64,000 nt of DNA from Nocardia gamkensis NBRC 108242 (GCF_001612985.1 NZ_BDBM01000033.1:1-64000), one strand, 5' to 3'. Counted from the first letter of the stretch, positions 1 through 9,495 are shown. Made by a program: numbers and translations. The notes: a model not told the origin generated them from the letters alone.

Positions 1-685
1 GCGGGCGAGCGGGTGCGACGCGCGGCGGGGTATCGGCGACCTGCGCCGCTGGTCGGCGGGCCGGCCGTGGGGTGGACTCGTCCGAGCCGTCCGTCTCGGG
101 TTCGGCGGGCTCCGCCTTCGGACGGCGGGTTTTGCGGCGTGGCGAGTCCGCGAGGCTGCGGGACGGACGGCCGGGCTTGTTCTTCTTCGCAGGCGCCTTG
201 CCCCAGCCCGCGCCGCGGCGGGTCGACGGCGGACGAGTGGACTCCTCTTCGCGGCGGTGCAGATAGATCCGCGCGCCACCGATCAGCAGGACGACCACCG
301 TGGCGAGCATCATGGTCGGGAACCGGTTCACCAGCGGGATCGCCAGGTTCAGCAGGATGTCCTTCAGCGAGGTCGAGCCACGGCCGGTGAGCTGCTGATA
401 GGCCAGCGGCACGGCGACGAACAGCAGCAGCGGCGGCAGCACCATCGTGCTGAACAAGCCGCGATAGCGGACGGCGGCGACCGCCGCCACACACCCGAGG
501 ATGTACAGCGCGGCGAACGTGCCGGTCAGCTCGTTGTTGCCGCCGCCGGCATCGATCAGGAACCCCAGAAACGTGCAGGCAACCGCGATCAGGATCGCCG
601 CGCCGACCGGGATCCCCGGCACCGACGGCAGGATCGAGCGTTGCGGCGCGGGCACCCGGGATCGCACACGTTCGGAAGCAGCCAC
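1..685 (-). CDS. DUF6542-like membrane protein (C-terminus cut by window edge)
   Basis: The GTG chosen at 685 gives a product starting VAASERVRSR; an in-frame GTG at 694 is an alternative. After about 20 residues come four hydrophobic segments (around ILPSVPGIPVGAAILIAVAC, ALYILGCVAAVAAV, TMVLPPLLLFVAVPLAY and TMMLATVVVLLIGGARIYL), then a long Arg/Lys/Pro-rich cytoplasmic-type tail that runs off the window. This layout matches the DUF6542 proteins that actinobacteria encode near rmuC and ychF. The function of the family is unknown to me. It lies 58 bases downstream of rmuC on the same strand, so co-transcription is likely. Confidence 0.7.
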   Translation of the reverse strand, partial: MAASERVRSRVPAPQRSILPSVPGIPVGAAILIAVACTFLGFLIDAGGGNNELTGTFAALYILGCVAAVAAVRYRGLFSTMVLPPLLLFVAVPLAYQQLTGRGSTSLKDILLNLAIPLVNRFPTMMLATVVVLLIGGARIYLHRREEESTRPPSTRRGAGWGKAPAKKNKPGRPSRSLADSPRRKTRRPKAEPAEPETDGSDESTPRPARRPAAQVADTPPRVAPARP

Positions 686-743
686 GATATGCACACTAGT
701 TGCCGCCGCTCGTGGCGGCGTGGCGGCACGGCCATACTCCTGG

Positions 744-1889
744 TTACTCGCCCGCGTCGGCGAAGCCCACCGCGCGGGGCCGGGAATCCACGCGCCCGAT
801 GGCGGGCACTTCCTGCTCGGCCATCTCCAGGTCGTGCAGTTTGCGCGCGGTGACCATCACCCGCGATTCCACTGAGGCAACGGTGTAGTTGAAAGCCTCC
901 ACCGCCCTGCCCAGTTGCGTACCCAGCCGGTCCAGGTGCTTGCCCGTCATCCCCAGCCGGTGATACAGCTCACGGCCCAGCCGCTGCACGGTGGCCATGT
1001 CCCTGGACAGCGCCTCCTGCCGCCAGCCGAAGGCGATGGTGCGCAGCAACGCGATCAGGGTGGTCGGGGTAGCGAGGATCACGTTGCGACCGAACGCGTA
1101 CTCCAGCAGCTCGGAGTCGGTGGTCAGGGCCGCGTCCAGGAACGGGTCGCCTGGCACGAACAAGACCACGAATTCCGGCGCAGGATCGAAAGCGGCCCAG
1201 TACGCCTTGTCCGACAGCTGATCGACATGCGCGCGCAGATGCTTGGCGTGCCGGGTGAGCAGCTCGGCGCGCACGTCGGGGTCGTCGGTGCCGCAGGCGT
1301 CCAGGTAGGCGGCGAACGGCACCTTGGCGTCCACCACGATGTGCCTGCCGCCGGACAGGCGCACCACCAGGTCCGGTCGCACCGTGCGGTCGCCCTCGTC
1401 GCGACCGGTGCGGGTCACCTGGGTGTCGAAGTCGCAGTGCCTGGTCATCCCGGCCAGCTCTACCACCCGCTCCAGCTGGATCTCGCCCCATCGGCCCCGG
1501 ACCTGGGGCGCGCGCAGCGCCGCGACCAGCTGCCCCGTCTGCCCGGTGAGCAGGTGCGAGGTGCGCTGCATGTTCTCGACCTGTTCGCGCAGGCCGGAAT
1601 ACGCGGTGAGCCGCTGCCGCTCCACCTGCTGGATGTGCTCGTTCAACGCCCCCACCGCCGCGCGCAGCGGTTCCACCATCGCGCCCACGGCGTGCGAATG
1701 CCGCCGCGCGGCGTCCTCGTTGGCCGCGGTGAGCGACTGCCGTAGCAGCCGTTCGTTGTCGGCGGCGACCGCGAGCCGCGCTTCCGCCGCCGCGGCGCGC
1801 TGCCCGGCCCGTGCGGCGTGGCCCAGCCGGCCCAGGCCGAAACCGGCGGCGAACACCAGCGTCAGTGCGACGAGCATCGGTGCGGTCAT
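744..1889 (-). CDS. rmuC: DNA recombination protein RmuC
   Basis: RmuC-family proteins are membrane-anchored nuclease-like proteins that limit recombination at inverted repeats. The 381-aa product starts at ATG 1889 (MTAPMLVALTLVFAAGFGLG). This is preferred over a longer reading frame because it puts the single N-terminal membrane anchor at residues 3-20, as is usual. Residues 25-140 look like coiled coil. The RmuC core follows, with the recognisable stretches GRWGEIQLERVVELAGM, VVDAKVPFAAYLDA, FVVLFVPGDPFLDAAL and ILATPTTLIALLRTIAFGWRQ. It is divergent from sbcD across a 286-base gap in which I see no gene. Family assignment is secure; the physiological role in actinobacteria is inferred. 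Confidence 0.93.
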   Translation of the reverse strand: MTAPMLVALTLVFAAGFGLGRLGHAARAGQRAAAAEARLAVAADNERLLRQSLTAANEDAARRHSHAVGAMVEPLRAAVGALNEHIQQVERQRLTAYSGLREQVENMQRTSHLLTGQTGQLVAALRAPQVRGRWGEIQLERVVELAGMTRHCDFDTQVTRTGRDEGDRTVRPDLVVRLSGGRHIVVDAKVPFAAYLDACGTDDPDVRAELLTRHAKHLRAHVDQLSDKAYWAAFDPAPEFVVLFVPGDPFLDAALTTDSELLEYAFGRNVILATPTTLIALLRTIAFGWRQEALSRDMATVQRLGRELYHRLGMTGKHLDRLGTQLGRAVEAFNYTVASVESRVMVTARKLHDLEMAEQEVPAIGRVDSRPRAVGFADAGE

Positions 1890-2175
1890 AGCGCAGATAG
1901 TGCCGTAGGTCACCGACAAGATCGAGCACCCGGCAACTGTTCGGCATCGAGTCGACAACCGGCTGTGCCAGCGTGTTCCGCGAACCATCCGGAATCCGGC
2001 ATCCGGAGTCGGGGTTCGGGACGCCATGCGGTATGTGATGATTCGGCTCGGCGGGCCGACCGGCTCGAACACGTCCGTCCCCTCCGCCGGACACGCCGGG
2101 CTCTTACTGGGCGAACCCGGCGCAGCGGGCGGGGCGATTGAAGTCTGTCGGTGGGTTGCCCTACGGTTTCGCGGC

Positions 2176-3351
2176 ATGCGGATGCTGCACACCTCGGACT
2201 GGCACATCGGGCGCACGTTCCATGGGGTCGATCTGCTTGCCGATCAGGCGCGTTCACTGGCCGCCATCGCGGAGCTGGTGGCCGAGGAGTCGGTCGACGT
2301 GGTGGTGCTACCGGGTGACGTGTACGACCGGTCGATTCCGAGCGCCGACGCGATCGCGGTGTGCAACCGCGGATTCGAGGCGATCCGGGCCGCGGGCGCC
2401 CGGATCGTCGCCACCTCGGGGAATCACGATTCGCCGGCCCGGCTGGGCGCCGGCGCGAGTTTCGCCGCGGCGGGCGGGCTGCATCTGCGTACCACCGTGG
2501 CCGACGCCGATCACCCCGTTCTGCTCGAGGACGCGCACGGACCGGTGGCTTTCTATGGCATCCCGTACCTGGAACCGGAGATCACCCGCGCCGAACTCGA
2601 AGTGCCGCAAGCACGTTCGCATGCCGAGATCCTCGACGCGGCAATGGCCCTGGTGCGGGCCGACATCGCGCGACGGCCCGGGGTGCGGACGGTCGTGCTG
2701 GCACACGCCTTCGTGGTCGGCGGGGAATCCACCGGGTCGGAGCGCTCGATTTCGGTCGGCGGGGTGGAGACGGTCCCGCTGGCCGCCTTCGACGGCATCG
2801 ACTACGTGGCGCTCGGCCACCTGCATTCGCCGCAGACGCTCGCCGAGCAGGTCCGCTACTCCGGCTCGCCGCTGCCGTATTCGTTCGGCGAGAACGCGCA
2901 TCGCAAAGCTGTCTGGATCATCGACCTGGACGCGTCCGGTCTGCACGCGGTGCGCCGCCGGGACCTGCCGACGGTACGGGGGCTGAGCAAACTGACCGGC
3001 ACCCTGGACGAGCTGCTGAGCGCCGCGCAGCACAGCGTGGCCGAACAGCACTACGTATCCGCCGTGCTCACCGACATCGCCCGCCCGGTCGACGCCATGC
3101 GCAAGCTGCGCGAACGGTTCCCCCACGCCGTCCACGTCGAATGGGCGCGGCCCGAGGGAAACCCCGAGCTGCGCTACCGTGAGCGGGTGCACGGCCGCCG
3201 CGACATCGAAGTAGCCCGCAGCTTCCTCACCGACGTCCGCGGCGTACCCAGCTCGAGCGAGATGAGCTGGCTGGAGCGGGCGCTGTCCGCCGCTGTCGCG
3301 GAGCCGGAGCAGGCGGCCGCGGTGGCCGCCGCCGAGGAACTGACCGCATGA
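2176..3351 (+). CDS. sbcD: Exonuclease subunit SbcD (Mre11 family)
   Basis: This is the metallophosphoesterase subunit of the SbcCD complex, which cuts hairpins and processes DNA ends. The 391-aa product begins at ATG 2176 (MRMLHTSDWHIGR), which places the first metal motif DxH (D8, H10) at the extreme N-terminus as in the family; longer in-frame upstream sequence is non-coding in character. The other phosphoesterase motifs are present in order: GDVYDR, GNHDSP, HAFVVGG and GHLHSPQ. sbcC follows after 34 bases, so the two form an operon. No missing catalytic residue was seen. Confidence 0.96.
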   Translation: MRMLHTSDWHIGRTFHGVDLLADQARSLAAIAELVAEESVDVVVLPGDVYDRSIPSADAIAVCNRGFEAIRAAGARIVATSGNHDSPARLGAGASFAAAGGLHLRTTVADADHPVLLEDAHGPVAFYGIPYLEPEITRAELEVPQARSHAEILDAAMALVRADIARRPGVRTVVLAHAFVVGGESTGSERSISVGGVETVPLAAFDGIDYVALGHLHSPQTLAEQVRYSGSPLPYSFGENAHRKAVWIIDLDASGLHAVRRRDLPTVRGLSKLTGTLDELLSAAQHSVAEQHYVSAVLTDIARPVDAMRKLRERFPHAVHVEWARPEGNPELRYRERVHGRRDIEVARSFLTDVRGVPSSSEMSWLERALSAAVAEPEQAAAVAAAEELTA

Positions 3352-3385
3352 GCGTCCTGCCGGAGCCGGGCGTAGGCGCGGCGGG

Positions 3386-6300
3386 ATGAGGCTGCACAAG
3401 CTCGAGATGACCGCCTTCGGTCCGTTCGCCGGCACCACGGTCGTCGACTTCGACGCGCTCGGCGCCGACGGGCTGTTCCTGCTGCACGGTCAGACCGGCG
3501 CGGGCAAGACCACGGTGCTGGACGCCATCGCGTTCGCGCTCTACGGCAGGGTCCCCGGCGCACGCGGGGAGAGCAAGCGACTGCACTCCGATCACGCCCC
3601 GGAGCAGACACCACCGCAAGTGGTCTTGGAGGCGACCTTGGGTGGGCGGCGAGTTCGCCTGACCCGCAGCCCCGAGTTCCAGCGCGCCAAGCGCGACGGG
3701 ACCGGCACCCGCACCATCAACCCGAAGGCGACGCTGACCTGGCTGGACGGCCACGGGGAGAACCTGTCCCGAATACCGGATATCGGCGAGGAGGTGCTGC
3801 GCCTGCTCGGCATGAGCGCCGACCAGTTCTTCCAGGTGGTGCTGTTGCCGCAAGGCGATTTCGCCCGCTTCCTGCGCGCGGACAACGAGGATCGCGAGAA
3901 ACTGCTCGAAAAGCTCTTCGACACCAAACGTTTCGGCACCGCGGAACAGTGGCTCGCCGACAAGCGTCGCGCCGCCGAAGCGGACCTGGACGCTCGCGCG
4001 GACGGCGTCAAGCGGCTGATCACGCAAGTGGGTATGGCGGCCGGAGTGGCGGATTCGGTCGGTCCGGCCGAGTGCGTCGGATGGTCGCAGGACCTGCTGG
4101 CCACGGCACGCGCCGATCTCGCCGCCGCCGTCGCGGAGGTGCGACGCTGCCAACAAGATTCGGCGCGCGTCCGGGAGCAGGCCGAACAGGCGCGTCGGCT
4201 GCGCGAGCTGCGTCGCCGCCTGAGCGTGGCGCGCGCCCAGCTGGACGACTACGGCGCGGGCACCGCCCGGCGGGCCGAGCTGCAAGCCGAACTCGACCTC
4301 GCTCGCCGGGCCGAGCCGGTCGCGGCCGCTATCGACGAAGCGCGTTCGGCGGTGCAAACCCAGCGCAGGCTCGACGGCGAAAAGCACGCCGCGGCACAGC
4401 GACTCGCGGCCAGGCTGCGGGAACCGGAGAGCGCCGAACTCGGTGGCGCCGAACTGGTCGATCCCGACGGCGGGCAAGTCCGGGACGATGCCGACATCGA
4501 CGCGGCGATCCAGCGATGGAGCGCGCAGATCGGCGCGCTGGACGAGGTGCGGACCGATGCCGCCACCGCAACCAGGCTCGATGGTGAACTCGCCACGCTG
4601 CGCACCGAGGACGCGACGCTGGCCCGGCGCGTCACCGAACTCGCCACGCGGCGTGACGAACTGCCCGCCGCGCTCAGCGCGGCCGAGGCCCGGCTGCGTG
4701 AGGCCACCGAAGCGGCCGCGGCCCTGCCGGGCATCACCGCGGAGACCGAGCGGCTACAGACCGCCGCGACGGCCGCGGTCGAGCTGGCGGCCCGCCGCAC
4801 CGCGCTCGATCACGCCCGGATCGAGTTCGACGCCGCCCGCACCGCGCATCTCGACGCCAAGGAACGCGTACTGGATCTGCGCGAGCGCAGGCTCAGCGGG
4901 ATGGCCGCCGAACTCGCCGGCGAATTGGTGGACGGGAGTCCGTGCGCGGTCTGCGGTTCGGCGGAGCATCCCGCACCCGCCCGGCCCACCGACGCCGCGG
5001 TGTCCAAGGACGAGGAGGAGGCCGCCGTGGCGGCCGAGCGCGCCGCGGAGGGCACCCGCGACCGCGCGCTGGCCCGCATCACCGGGCTCGAACGCGAGAT
5101 CGAAGCGCTCATCGCTCGCGGCGGCGATACCGACCGCGTCGAACTCGCCGCCGCCCTGCGCGCCGCGACCGACCGCTACGAGGACACCTCGGAACTGGCC
5201 GCGAACGCCGATGGGCTGGAAGCCGAACTCACCCGTTTGCGCGACGGCGAGGCCCGCCTGCACGAGGAGTTGCGCGCATCCGAGGCGCGCCGCAGCGCGG
5301 TCGCCGCCACCATCGTCTCCGCCGAGGAGCGCTTGGTCGAACTCACCGAACGGCTGCGTACCGCGGCGGGCGCGGACCAGACCATCGAGCGCCGCCGTGC
5401 GCGGCTCGCCGCCCTCGTCAGCGAGGCCACCGCCCTGCGCGACGCCCGCGCCGAAGCCGTGGCCGCGCGAGAGCAGGTGTCGGTAATCGCAGGCCGGGTC
5501 CAGAACCTCGCGCGCGCAGCGGGTTTCGTGCCGGAGGGCGAGTTCGGTGGTCCGCGGCCCGTTCCTGGCGCATCGGCCGCCACCGACGAGGCGGGTTCGT
5601 CCGGCGCGGGTTCGGCTCCGACCCGGGACTCCGGCGAGACAGCCGTCTCTGGATCTGCTGGTTCGGCCGTCACCGATGAGGCGGGTTTGTTCGGCGCGGG
5701 CTCGGCTCTGTCGCTGGACTCCGGCGAGACGGATGTTACTGGCGCCGCTGGTTCGGCCGCGATCGATGAGGCGGGTTCACCTGGCGCAACTTCGGCTCGT
5801 CGCACCGAATCCGGCGAGACGGTCGCGCCCGGCTCCGCTCGTCTGGACGACCTGCCGCGCCTCGCCACTGCCGTCACCGCTCGCGACGATGTCGCGCTCT
5901 TGACCGCCTACGCGAAGGTCGTCGCGGCCGCGTCCCGCAGCCCGCGGCAGCAGGCCGAGATCGACGCGGAACTCGTGGCGGCCGACCGTGCCCGAGCCGC
6001 GGCGGAAGCGGTGCTTGCGGAACCGGAGATCCGGGCGGCAGCGGAGCAGGAGCCCGGCGATCCGGCCGAGCTCGACGCGCTCGTGGCGGACGCGCAGGCC
6101 GCGCTCAACGCGGCGGTGGCCACCCATGCCGAGGCGAGCAGGCGGGCCGGCCAGCTCGAGGACCTCGGCGGCCAGCTCTGGGCCGCCGTGGACCGGATCG
6201 CCCCGGCTCAGCGCGCGTTCGACGAACTGGACGGTCTCGCCGACGTGGTCGCCGGGCGCGGGGCGAACAACCGCCGCATGTCCCTGCACTCCTACGTCCT

Positions 6301-6766
6301 CGCCGCCCGTTTGGAAGAAGTCGCCCAAGCGGGATCGCTGCGGTTGCGCAGGATGTCCGGCGGCCGCTACGAATTCGTCCACTCGGACAAGGCCGGGCCG
6401 CGCGGTCGCCGCGGCGGTCTCGGTCTGGACATCCGTGACGATTACACCGGCGCCATCCGCCCGGCCAAGACGCTCTCCGGCGGCGAAACCTTCATGGCCT
6501 CGCTGTCGCTGGCGCTCGGCCTGGCCGACACCGTCGCCGCCGAATCCGGTGGCCTCGTGCTGGACACCCTGTTCATCGACGAGGGTTTCGGCGGTCTGGA
6601 CGCCGACACCCTGGACGCCGTGATGGGCGTGCTGGACGAACTGCGCGCGGGCGGCCGCGTGGTCGGGGTCGTCAGCCACGTGGACGAGATGCGTCAACGC
6701 ATCCCAAGCCGCCTGCACGTCCTGCGCGGCCGCGCGGGCTCCCACCTGCAAGCGACCATCGCCTGA
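3386..6766 (+). CDS. sbcC: Exonuclease subunit SbcC (Rad50-like SMC ATPase)
   Basis: This is the ATPase partner of SbcD: ATP-driven closure of the heads controls nuclease access, and a zinc hook joins two coils. The 1126-aa product has Walker A GQTGAGKT at about residues 35-42, long Ala/Glu/Arg-rich coiled coils, and a zinc-hook motif CAVCGS near residue 519. The C-terminal head carries the signature LSGGETFMASLSLALGLAD (about 1030) and Walker B LDTLFIDEGFGGLD (about 1060). The oddity is a Ser/Thr/Gly-rich insertion at about residues 728-817 in the second coil, made of three 30-residue repeats (annotated separately). Coding continuity and both heads are intact, so the protein should be functional. 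Confidence 0.95.
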   Translation: MRLHKLEMTAFGPFAGTTVVDFDALGADGLFLLHGQTGAGKTTVLDAIAFALYGRVPGARGESKRLHSDHAPEQTPPQVVLEATLGGRRVRLTRSPEFQRAKRDGTGTRTINPKATLTWLDGHGENLSRIPDIGEEVLRLLGMSADQFFQVVLLPQGDFARFLRADNEDREKLLEKLFDTKRFGTAEQWLADKRRAAEADLDARADGVKRLITQVGMAAGVADSVGPAECVGWSQDLLATARADLAAAVAEVRRCQQDSARVREQAEQARRLRELRRRLSVARAQLDDYGAGTARRAELQAELDLARRAEPVAAAIDEARSAVQTQRRLDGEKHAAAQRLAARLREPESAELGGAELVDPDGGQVRDDADIDAAIQRWSAQIGALDEVRTDAATATRLDGELATLRTEDATLARRVTELATRRDELPAALSAAEARLREATEAAAALPGITAETERLQTAATAAVELAARRTALDHARIEFDAARTAHLDAKERVLDLRERRLSGMAAELAGELVDGSPCAVCGSAEHPAPARPTDAAVSKDEEEAAVAAERAAEGTRDRALARITGLEREIEALIARGGDTDRVELAAALRAATDRYEDTSELAANADGLEAELTRLRDGEARLHEELRASEARRSAVAATIVSAEERLVELTERLRTAAGADQTIERRRARLAALVSEATALRDARAEAVAAREQVSVIAGRVQNLARAAGFVPEGEFGGPRPVPGASAATDEAGSSGAGSAPTRDSGETAVSGSAGSAVTDEAGLFGAGSALSLDSGETDVTGAAGSAAIDEAGSPGATSARRTESGETVAPGSARLDDLPRLATAVTARDDVALLTAYAKVVAAASRSPRQQAEIDAELVAADRARAAAEAVLAEPEIRAAAEQEPGDPAELDALVADAQAALNAAVATHAEASRRAGQLEDLGGQLWAAVDRIAPAQRAFDELDGLADVVAGRGANNRRMSLHSYVLAARLEEVAQAGSLRLRRMSGGRYEFVHSDKAGPRGRRGGLGLDIRDDYTGAIRPAKTLSGGETFMASLSLALGLADTVAAESGGLVLDTLFIDEGFGGLDADTLDAVMGVLDELRAGGRVVGVVSHVDEMRQRIPSRLHVLRGRAGSHLQATIA
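5568..5837 (+). repeat. Three in-frame 90-bp tandem repeats inside sbcC
   Basis: Landmarks recur at an exact 90-base spacing: the GAGGCGGGTT block begins at 5588, 5678 and 5768, and CCGGCGAGAC begins at 5631, 5721 and 5811. The copies differ by scattered substitutions, so they are old rather than fresh duplications. Each encodes 30 residues of the type DEAGxxGAxSAxxxxSGET, low in coil-forming residues. They interrupt the second coiled coil of SbcC without breaking the frame. Confidence 0.85.
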
Positions 6767-6902
6767 GTGTGGGCCTGCCCTTCCGCGAGGGACGGGTGAT
6801 CGCCTACAGCCGATTGCCGACCCCGATAATGTGCCACGGGGTTCACGCGGCCAACCTGCGATCCATGGGTCTGCTCGCGCGAGTGCTGCGGTCGCCGGAC
6901 GA

Positions 6903-7445
6903 TCACCCCTCGTGGTCGAGCAGCCACCGTTTCACCGGTAATCCCCAACGGAAGCCTCCGAGTGCGCCGCCGATGCGCAGGATGCGGTGGCAGGGCACGA
7001 AGAGGGCGGCGGCGTTGCGGGCACACGCGTTGGCCGCGGCGCGCGTGGCGTCGGGGCGGCCGGCGCGGGCGGCGAATTCGGTGTAGGTCAGTGGGCTGCC
7101 CGCCGGGACGGCGCGGAGTATCTCCCAAGCGTGGAGGAGGAACTCCCCGGACTGCTGACGTACCGGAATCCGATCGATCGCGGTGACATCACCCTCGTGG
7201 TAGGCGGTGACGGCTCCGGTCACCTCGCCCAGCGAATCCCGCTGCCGTAACAGGCCGGGGCGCAGGGTGGGGTGGATCAGGCCGCGCAGGTTCTCCGCAT
7301 CGGACGTCCAGCCGGAGGCCAGGACCGCGCCCTCGGAGTCGACGAGCGTGGTGAACGGGCCGAGCGGGGTCTGCGTGACAGCGAAATCCGCTGTCGCGGT
7401 GGTGGTGCCGCCGGCCTCGGCGCGGACGGTGATGCTGGTGGTCAT
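6903..7445 (-). CDS. ogt: Methylated-DNA-protein cysteine methyltransferase
   Basis: This is a suicide repair protein that transfers the alkyl group from O6-alkylguanine to its own cysteine. The 180-aa product starts at ATG 7445. The active-site motif PCHRI is present with acceptor Cys152, preceded by the helix-turn-helix region (YTEFAARAGRPDATRAAANAC) and followed by GGFRWGLPVKRWLLDHEG. The ATG overlaps the stop of the upstream ada-alkA gene by 4 bases (ATGA), so the two repair functions are translationally coupled. Its 3' end faces that of sbcC across a 136-base gap with no recognised gene. Confidence 0.95.
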   Translation of the reverse strand: MTTSITVRAEAGGTTTATADFAVTQTPLGPFTTLVDSEGAVLASGWTSDAENLRGLIHPTLRPGLLRQRDSLGEVTGAVTAYHEGDVTAIDRIPVRQQSGEFLLHAWEILRAVPAGSPLTYTEFAARAGRPDATRAAANACARNAAALFVPCHRILRIGGALGGFRWGLPVKRWLLDHEG

Positions 7446-9073
7446 GATTCGACACTGCCTTTCGTGGTGGCGAGCGCGGGGACATCGGATGGTGTGGCAC
7501 GGCTGGTCAGTGCCGCTTTCCACAGGTGCATGGACAAATACGACCGCCACGGCGCCCAGCGGGCGGTGTCCGTCAGATCGACGCCGAGCAGGGTCGCGCC
7601 GCGGCGGACGACCAGGTCGGTCCCGAGCAGGACGTCCGGATCGGCGAGCAAGCGCATGATCACGTAGTCGGCCGTCCACGGTCCGACGCCGTCCAGCGCG
7701 AGCAGGTCGCGGCGCAGGTCGGCCGCGGTACGTCCCTGGTGCAGCGGCAGCTCGCCGGAAGCGAGTGCCTCGGCGGCCGCGATGATGGAACGGATGCGCC
7801 GCGCCGGTCCGGTCAAGACCTCGGCACCACGTTCGGCGATGACTTCGGGTGCCGGGAACAGCAGCGGAATCGGCCCGTCCACCCGTTCACCGAGCGCTTC
7901 GACCAGCCGCGCGGTGTGCGTGGCGGCGGCCGACACCGAGATCTGCTGCCCGATCATGGTGCGCAGCAAGAGTTCGGCTCCGTCCACGCACCCGGGCACA
8001 CGAATACCCGGCGTGAATGACGGGCGCGCCGCGTCGAGCGGCTCCGCCTCGGTCAGTGCCTCGGTTTCCGGCGGCGACCCCGACCCCGCGTCCGGCAGAT
8101 ACTCGGCGGCCTGCTCGGGCAGTTGTCCCGAGGAGGGCATGCGCGCCGCGGGACCGACACCGAGCGCGTCATCGATCCCGATCGGGTCGGCGTCCAGATC
8201 CAGCAGGTGCCGGAGCCTGGCCACCGTCGGCGCGAGATCGCGCATGTCGTGCAGGGACAATTCCGCTCGCACGTGGTCGCGCTGGAAGCTCAGCCGCGCG
8301 GTGGCGTGCCCGTGTGGCGTGCGCAGGTTCCTGGTGTAGGCGCGGTTCTCCCACAATTCCATGCCGGGTACGACATGGGCGGACAGGAACCATTCGAGCC
8401 AGGCCCGGTCGAGCGGTTCCCGGTAGGGCAGCCGCAGGGTGAGCGATCCGCTGCCGGCCTGTGCCGGGCGCGCGGGGGCGCTGCTCTTCGCGCGCTGCGC
8501 CTCGAGCCGCATGGTGGTGGGGCTCACCGCGAAGACCTCGCGCACCGTGTCGTTGAACTGGCGGATGGACGCGAAGCCCGCCGCGAACGCGATGTCGGAC
8601 ATGGGCATGGCGGTGGTCTGGATCAGCAGCCGCGCGGTGTGTGCCCGGTGCGCCCGTGCCAGTGCCAGCGGCCCCGCGCCCAGTTCCGTGGTCAGCACCC
8701 GGGTGAGCTGCCGCTGGGAGTAGCCGAGCGTGGCGGCCAGCCCGGGCACTCCGGCGCGCTCGACCACGCCGTCACCGATCAGCCGCATCGCCCGCGCGGC
8801 CAGATCCGCCCGCGTGTTCCACAGCGGCGATCCGGGCGCGGCGTCCGGCAGGCAGCGGCGGCAGGCGCGGTAGCCCGCCTGCTGCGCCGCTGCGGCGGTC
8901 GGCAGGAACGACACGTTGGCCCGCTTCGGCGTGATCGCCGGACACGAAGGGCGGCAATAGATTCCGGTGGTGCGCACCGCGGTGAAGAATTGCCCGTCGA
9001 ATCGAGAGTCCCGGGTCGACACCGCCCGGTAGCAACGTTCGAAATCCAATGCCGTGATCGTCACGCCCACCAC
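7442..9073 (-). CDS. Ada-AlkA fusion: methyl-responsive regulator and 3-methyladenine DNA glycosylase
   Basis: The 543-aa protein joins three modules. The N-terminal Ada zinc domain has the four cysteines C40, C44, C71 and C74; by family precedent C40 accepts methyl groups from phosphotriesters. An AraC-type DNA-binding region spans about residues 85-190. An AlkA half follows, with its N-terminal domain at about 210-295 and an HhH-GPD domain at about 360-525 (GVGPW at 462-466, catalytic Asp486 in LLGTD). Residues about 305-355 form an acidic, Pro/Ser-rich linker longer than usual in this fold. The start is one of two consecutive GTG codons. It heads the operon with ogt and is expected to autoregulate in response to alkylation. 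Confidence 0.93.
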   Translation of the reverse strand: MVGVTITALDFERCYRAVSTRDSRFDGQFFTAVRTTGIYCRPSCPAITPKRANVSFLPTAAAAQQAGYRACRRCLPDAAPGSPLWNTRADLAARAMRLIGDGVVERAGVPGLAATLGYSQRQLTRVLTTELGAGPLALARAHRAHTARLLIQTTAMPMSDIAFAAGFASIRQFNDTVREVFAVSPTTMRLEAQRAKSSAPARPAQAGSGSLTLRLPYREPLDRAWLEWFLSAHVVPGMELWENRAYTRNLRTPHGHATARLSFQRDHVRAELSLHDMRDLAPTVARLRHLLDLDADPIGIDDALGVGPAARMPSSGQLPEQAAEYLPDAGSGSPPETEALTEAEPLDAARPSFTPGIRVPGCVDGAELLLRTMIGQQISVSAAATHTARLVEALGERVDGPIPLLFPAPEVIAERGAEVLTGPARRIRSIIAAAEALASGELPLHQGRTAADLRRDLLALDGVGPWTADYVIMRLLADPDVLLGTDLVVRRGATLLGVDLTDTARWAPWRSYLSMHLWKAALTSRATPSDVPALATTKGSVES

Positions 9074-9113
9074 AATGGCAGCTGCGGCGGACCCGTGCTA
9101 GCGGGAATCGGCC

Positions 9114-9128
9114 ACCACCGCCGGTGGT
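9114..9128. promoter_or_regulatory. 15-bp perfect palindrome upstream of the ada-alkA gene
   Basis: The arms ACCACCG and CGGTGGT flank a single base, 40 bases upstream of the ada-alkA start. The position suits an operator or activator site, possibly for the Ada-like protein itself; the assignment is inference. Confidence 0.4.
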
Positions 9129-9234
9129 CGTCCCCACCTCGCACAACGGTCATGACATCGCACAGCCGTCGCCTGCTTCGCGGTTGTGGTGGCTACCAAA
9201 CGGGGTGTGGCGGCGCGCGCCGAAATTCTGCCGG

Positions 9235-9495
9235 TCAGCAGCAGCGATTGGCCGGATTGCGATCCGCCTCGGCATGCCGCTGCCGCCAGTACTCCCGCTC
9301 GGTCGGAATGGCGCATCCCGGGTGCCTGCGACGCAGGTGCTCGACGTAGCGCTGGTAATCCTGCCCGCCAAGGATCGAGTCGAACCACCAGACGGCCGCC
9401 CGAACGCCGTCGCGGCAAGCGCGGACCGTGGCACGCAGCCGGGTGCCGACCGGTCGCCCGGACCGGTCGGCACCCTGGATGGCCGAGTCGCTCAT
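9235..9495 (-). CDS. YbdD/YjiX-family small protein, CstA partner
   Basis: This 86-aa protein (MSDSAIQGADRSGRP...) carries the family core WWFDSILGGQDYQRYVEHLRRRHPG followed by PTEREYWRQRHAE. Members are encoded directly after cstA in many bacteria and appear to be accessory to the peptide/pyruvate transporter. Its ATG overlaps the cstA stop by 4 bases, which indicates coupled translation. The C-terminus ends NRCC, so two cysteines are available, but no known metal motif is evident. Confidence 0.88.
   Translation of the reverse strand: MSDSAIQGADRSGRPVGTRLRATVRACRDGVRAAVWWFDSILGGQDYQRYVEHLRRRHPGCAIPTEREYWRQRHAEADRNPANRCC

Noticed and set aside
1890..2216. An N-terminal extension of RmuC beginning at 2216
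   Set aside because: It would put about 109 non-family residues before the membrane anchor and overlap the sbcD start; ATG 1889 gives the normal layout.
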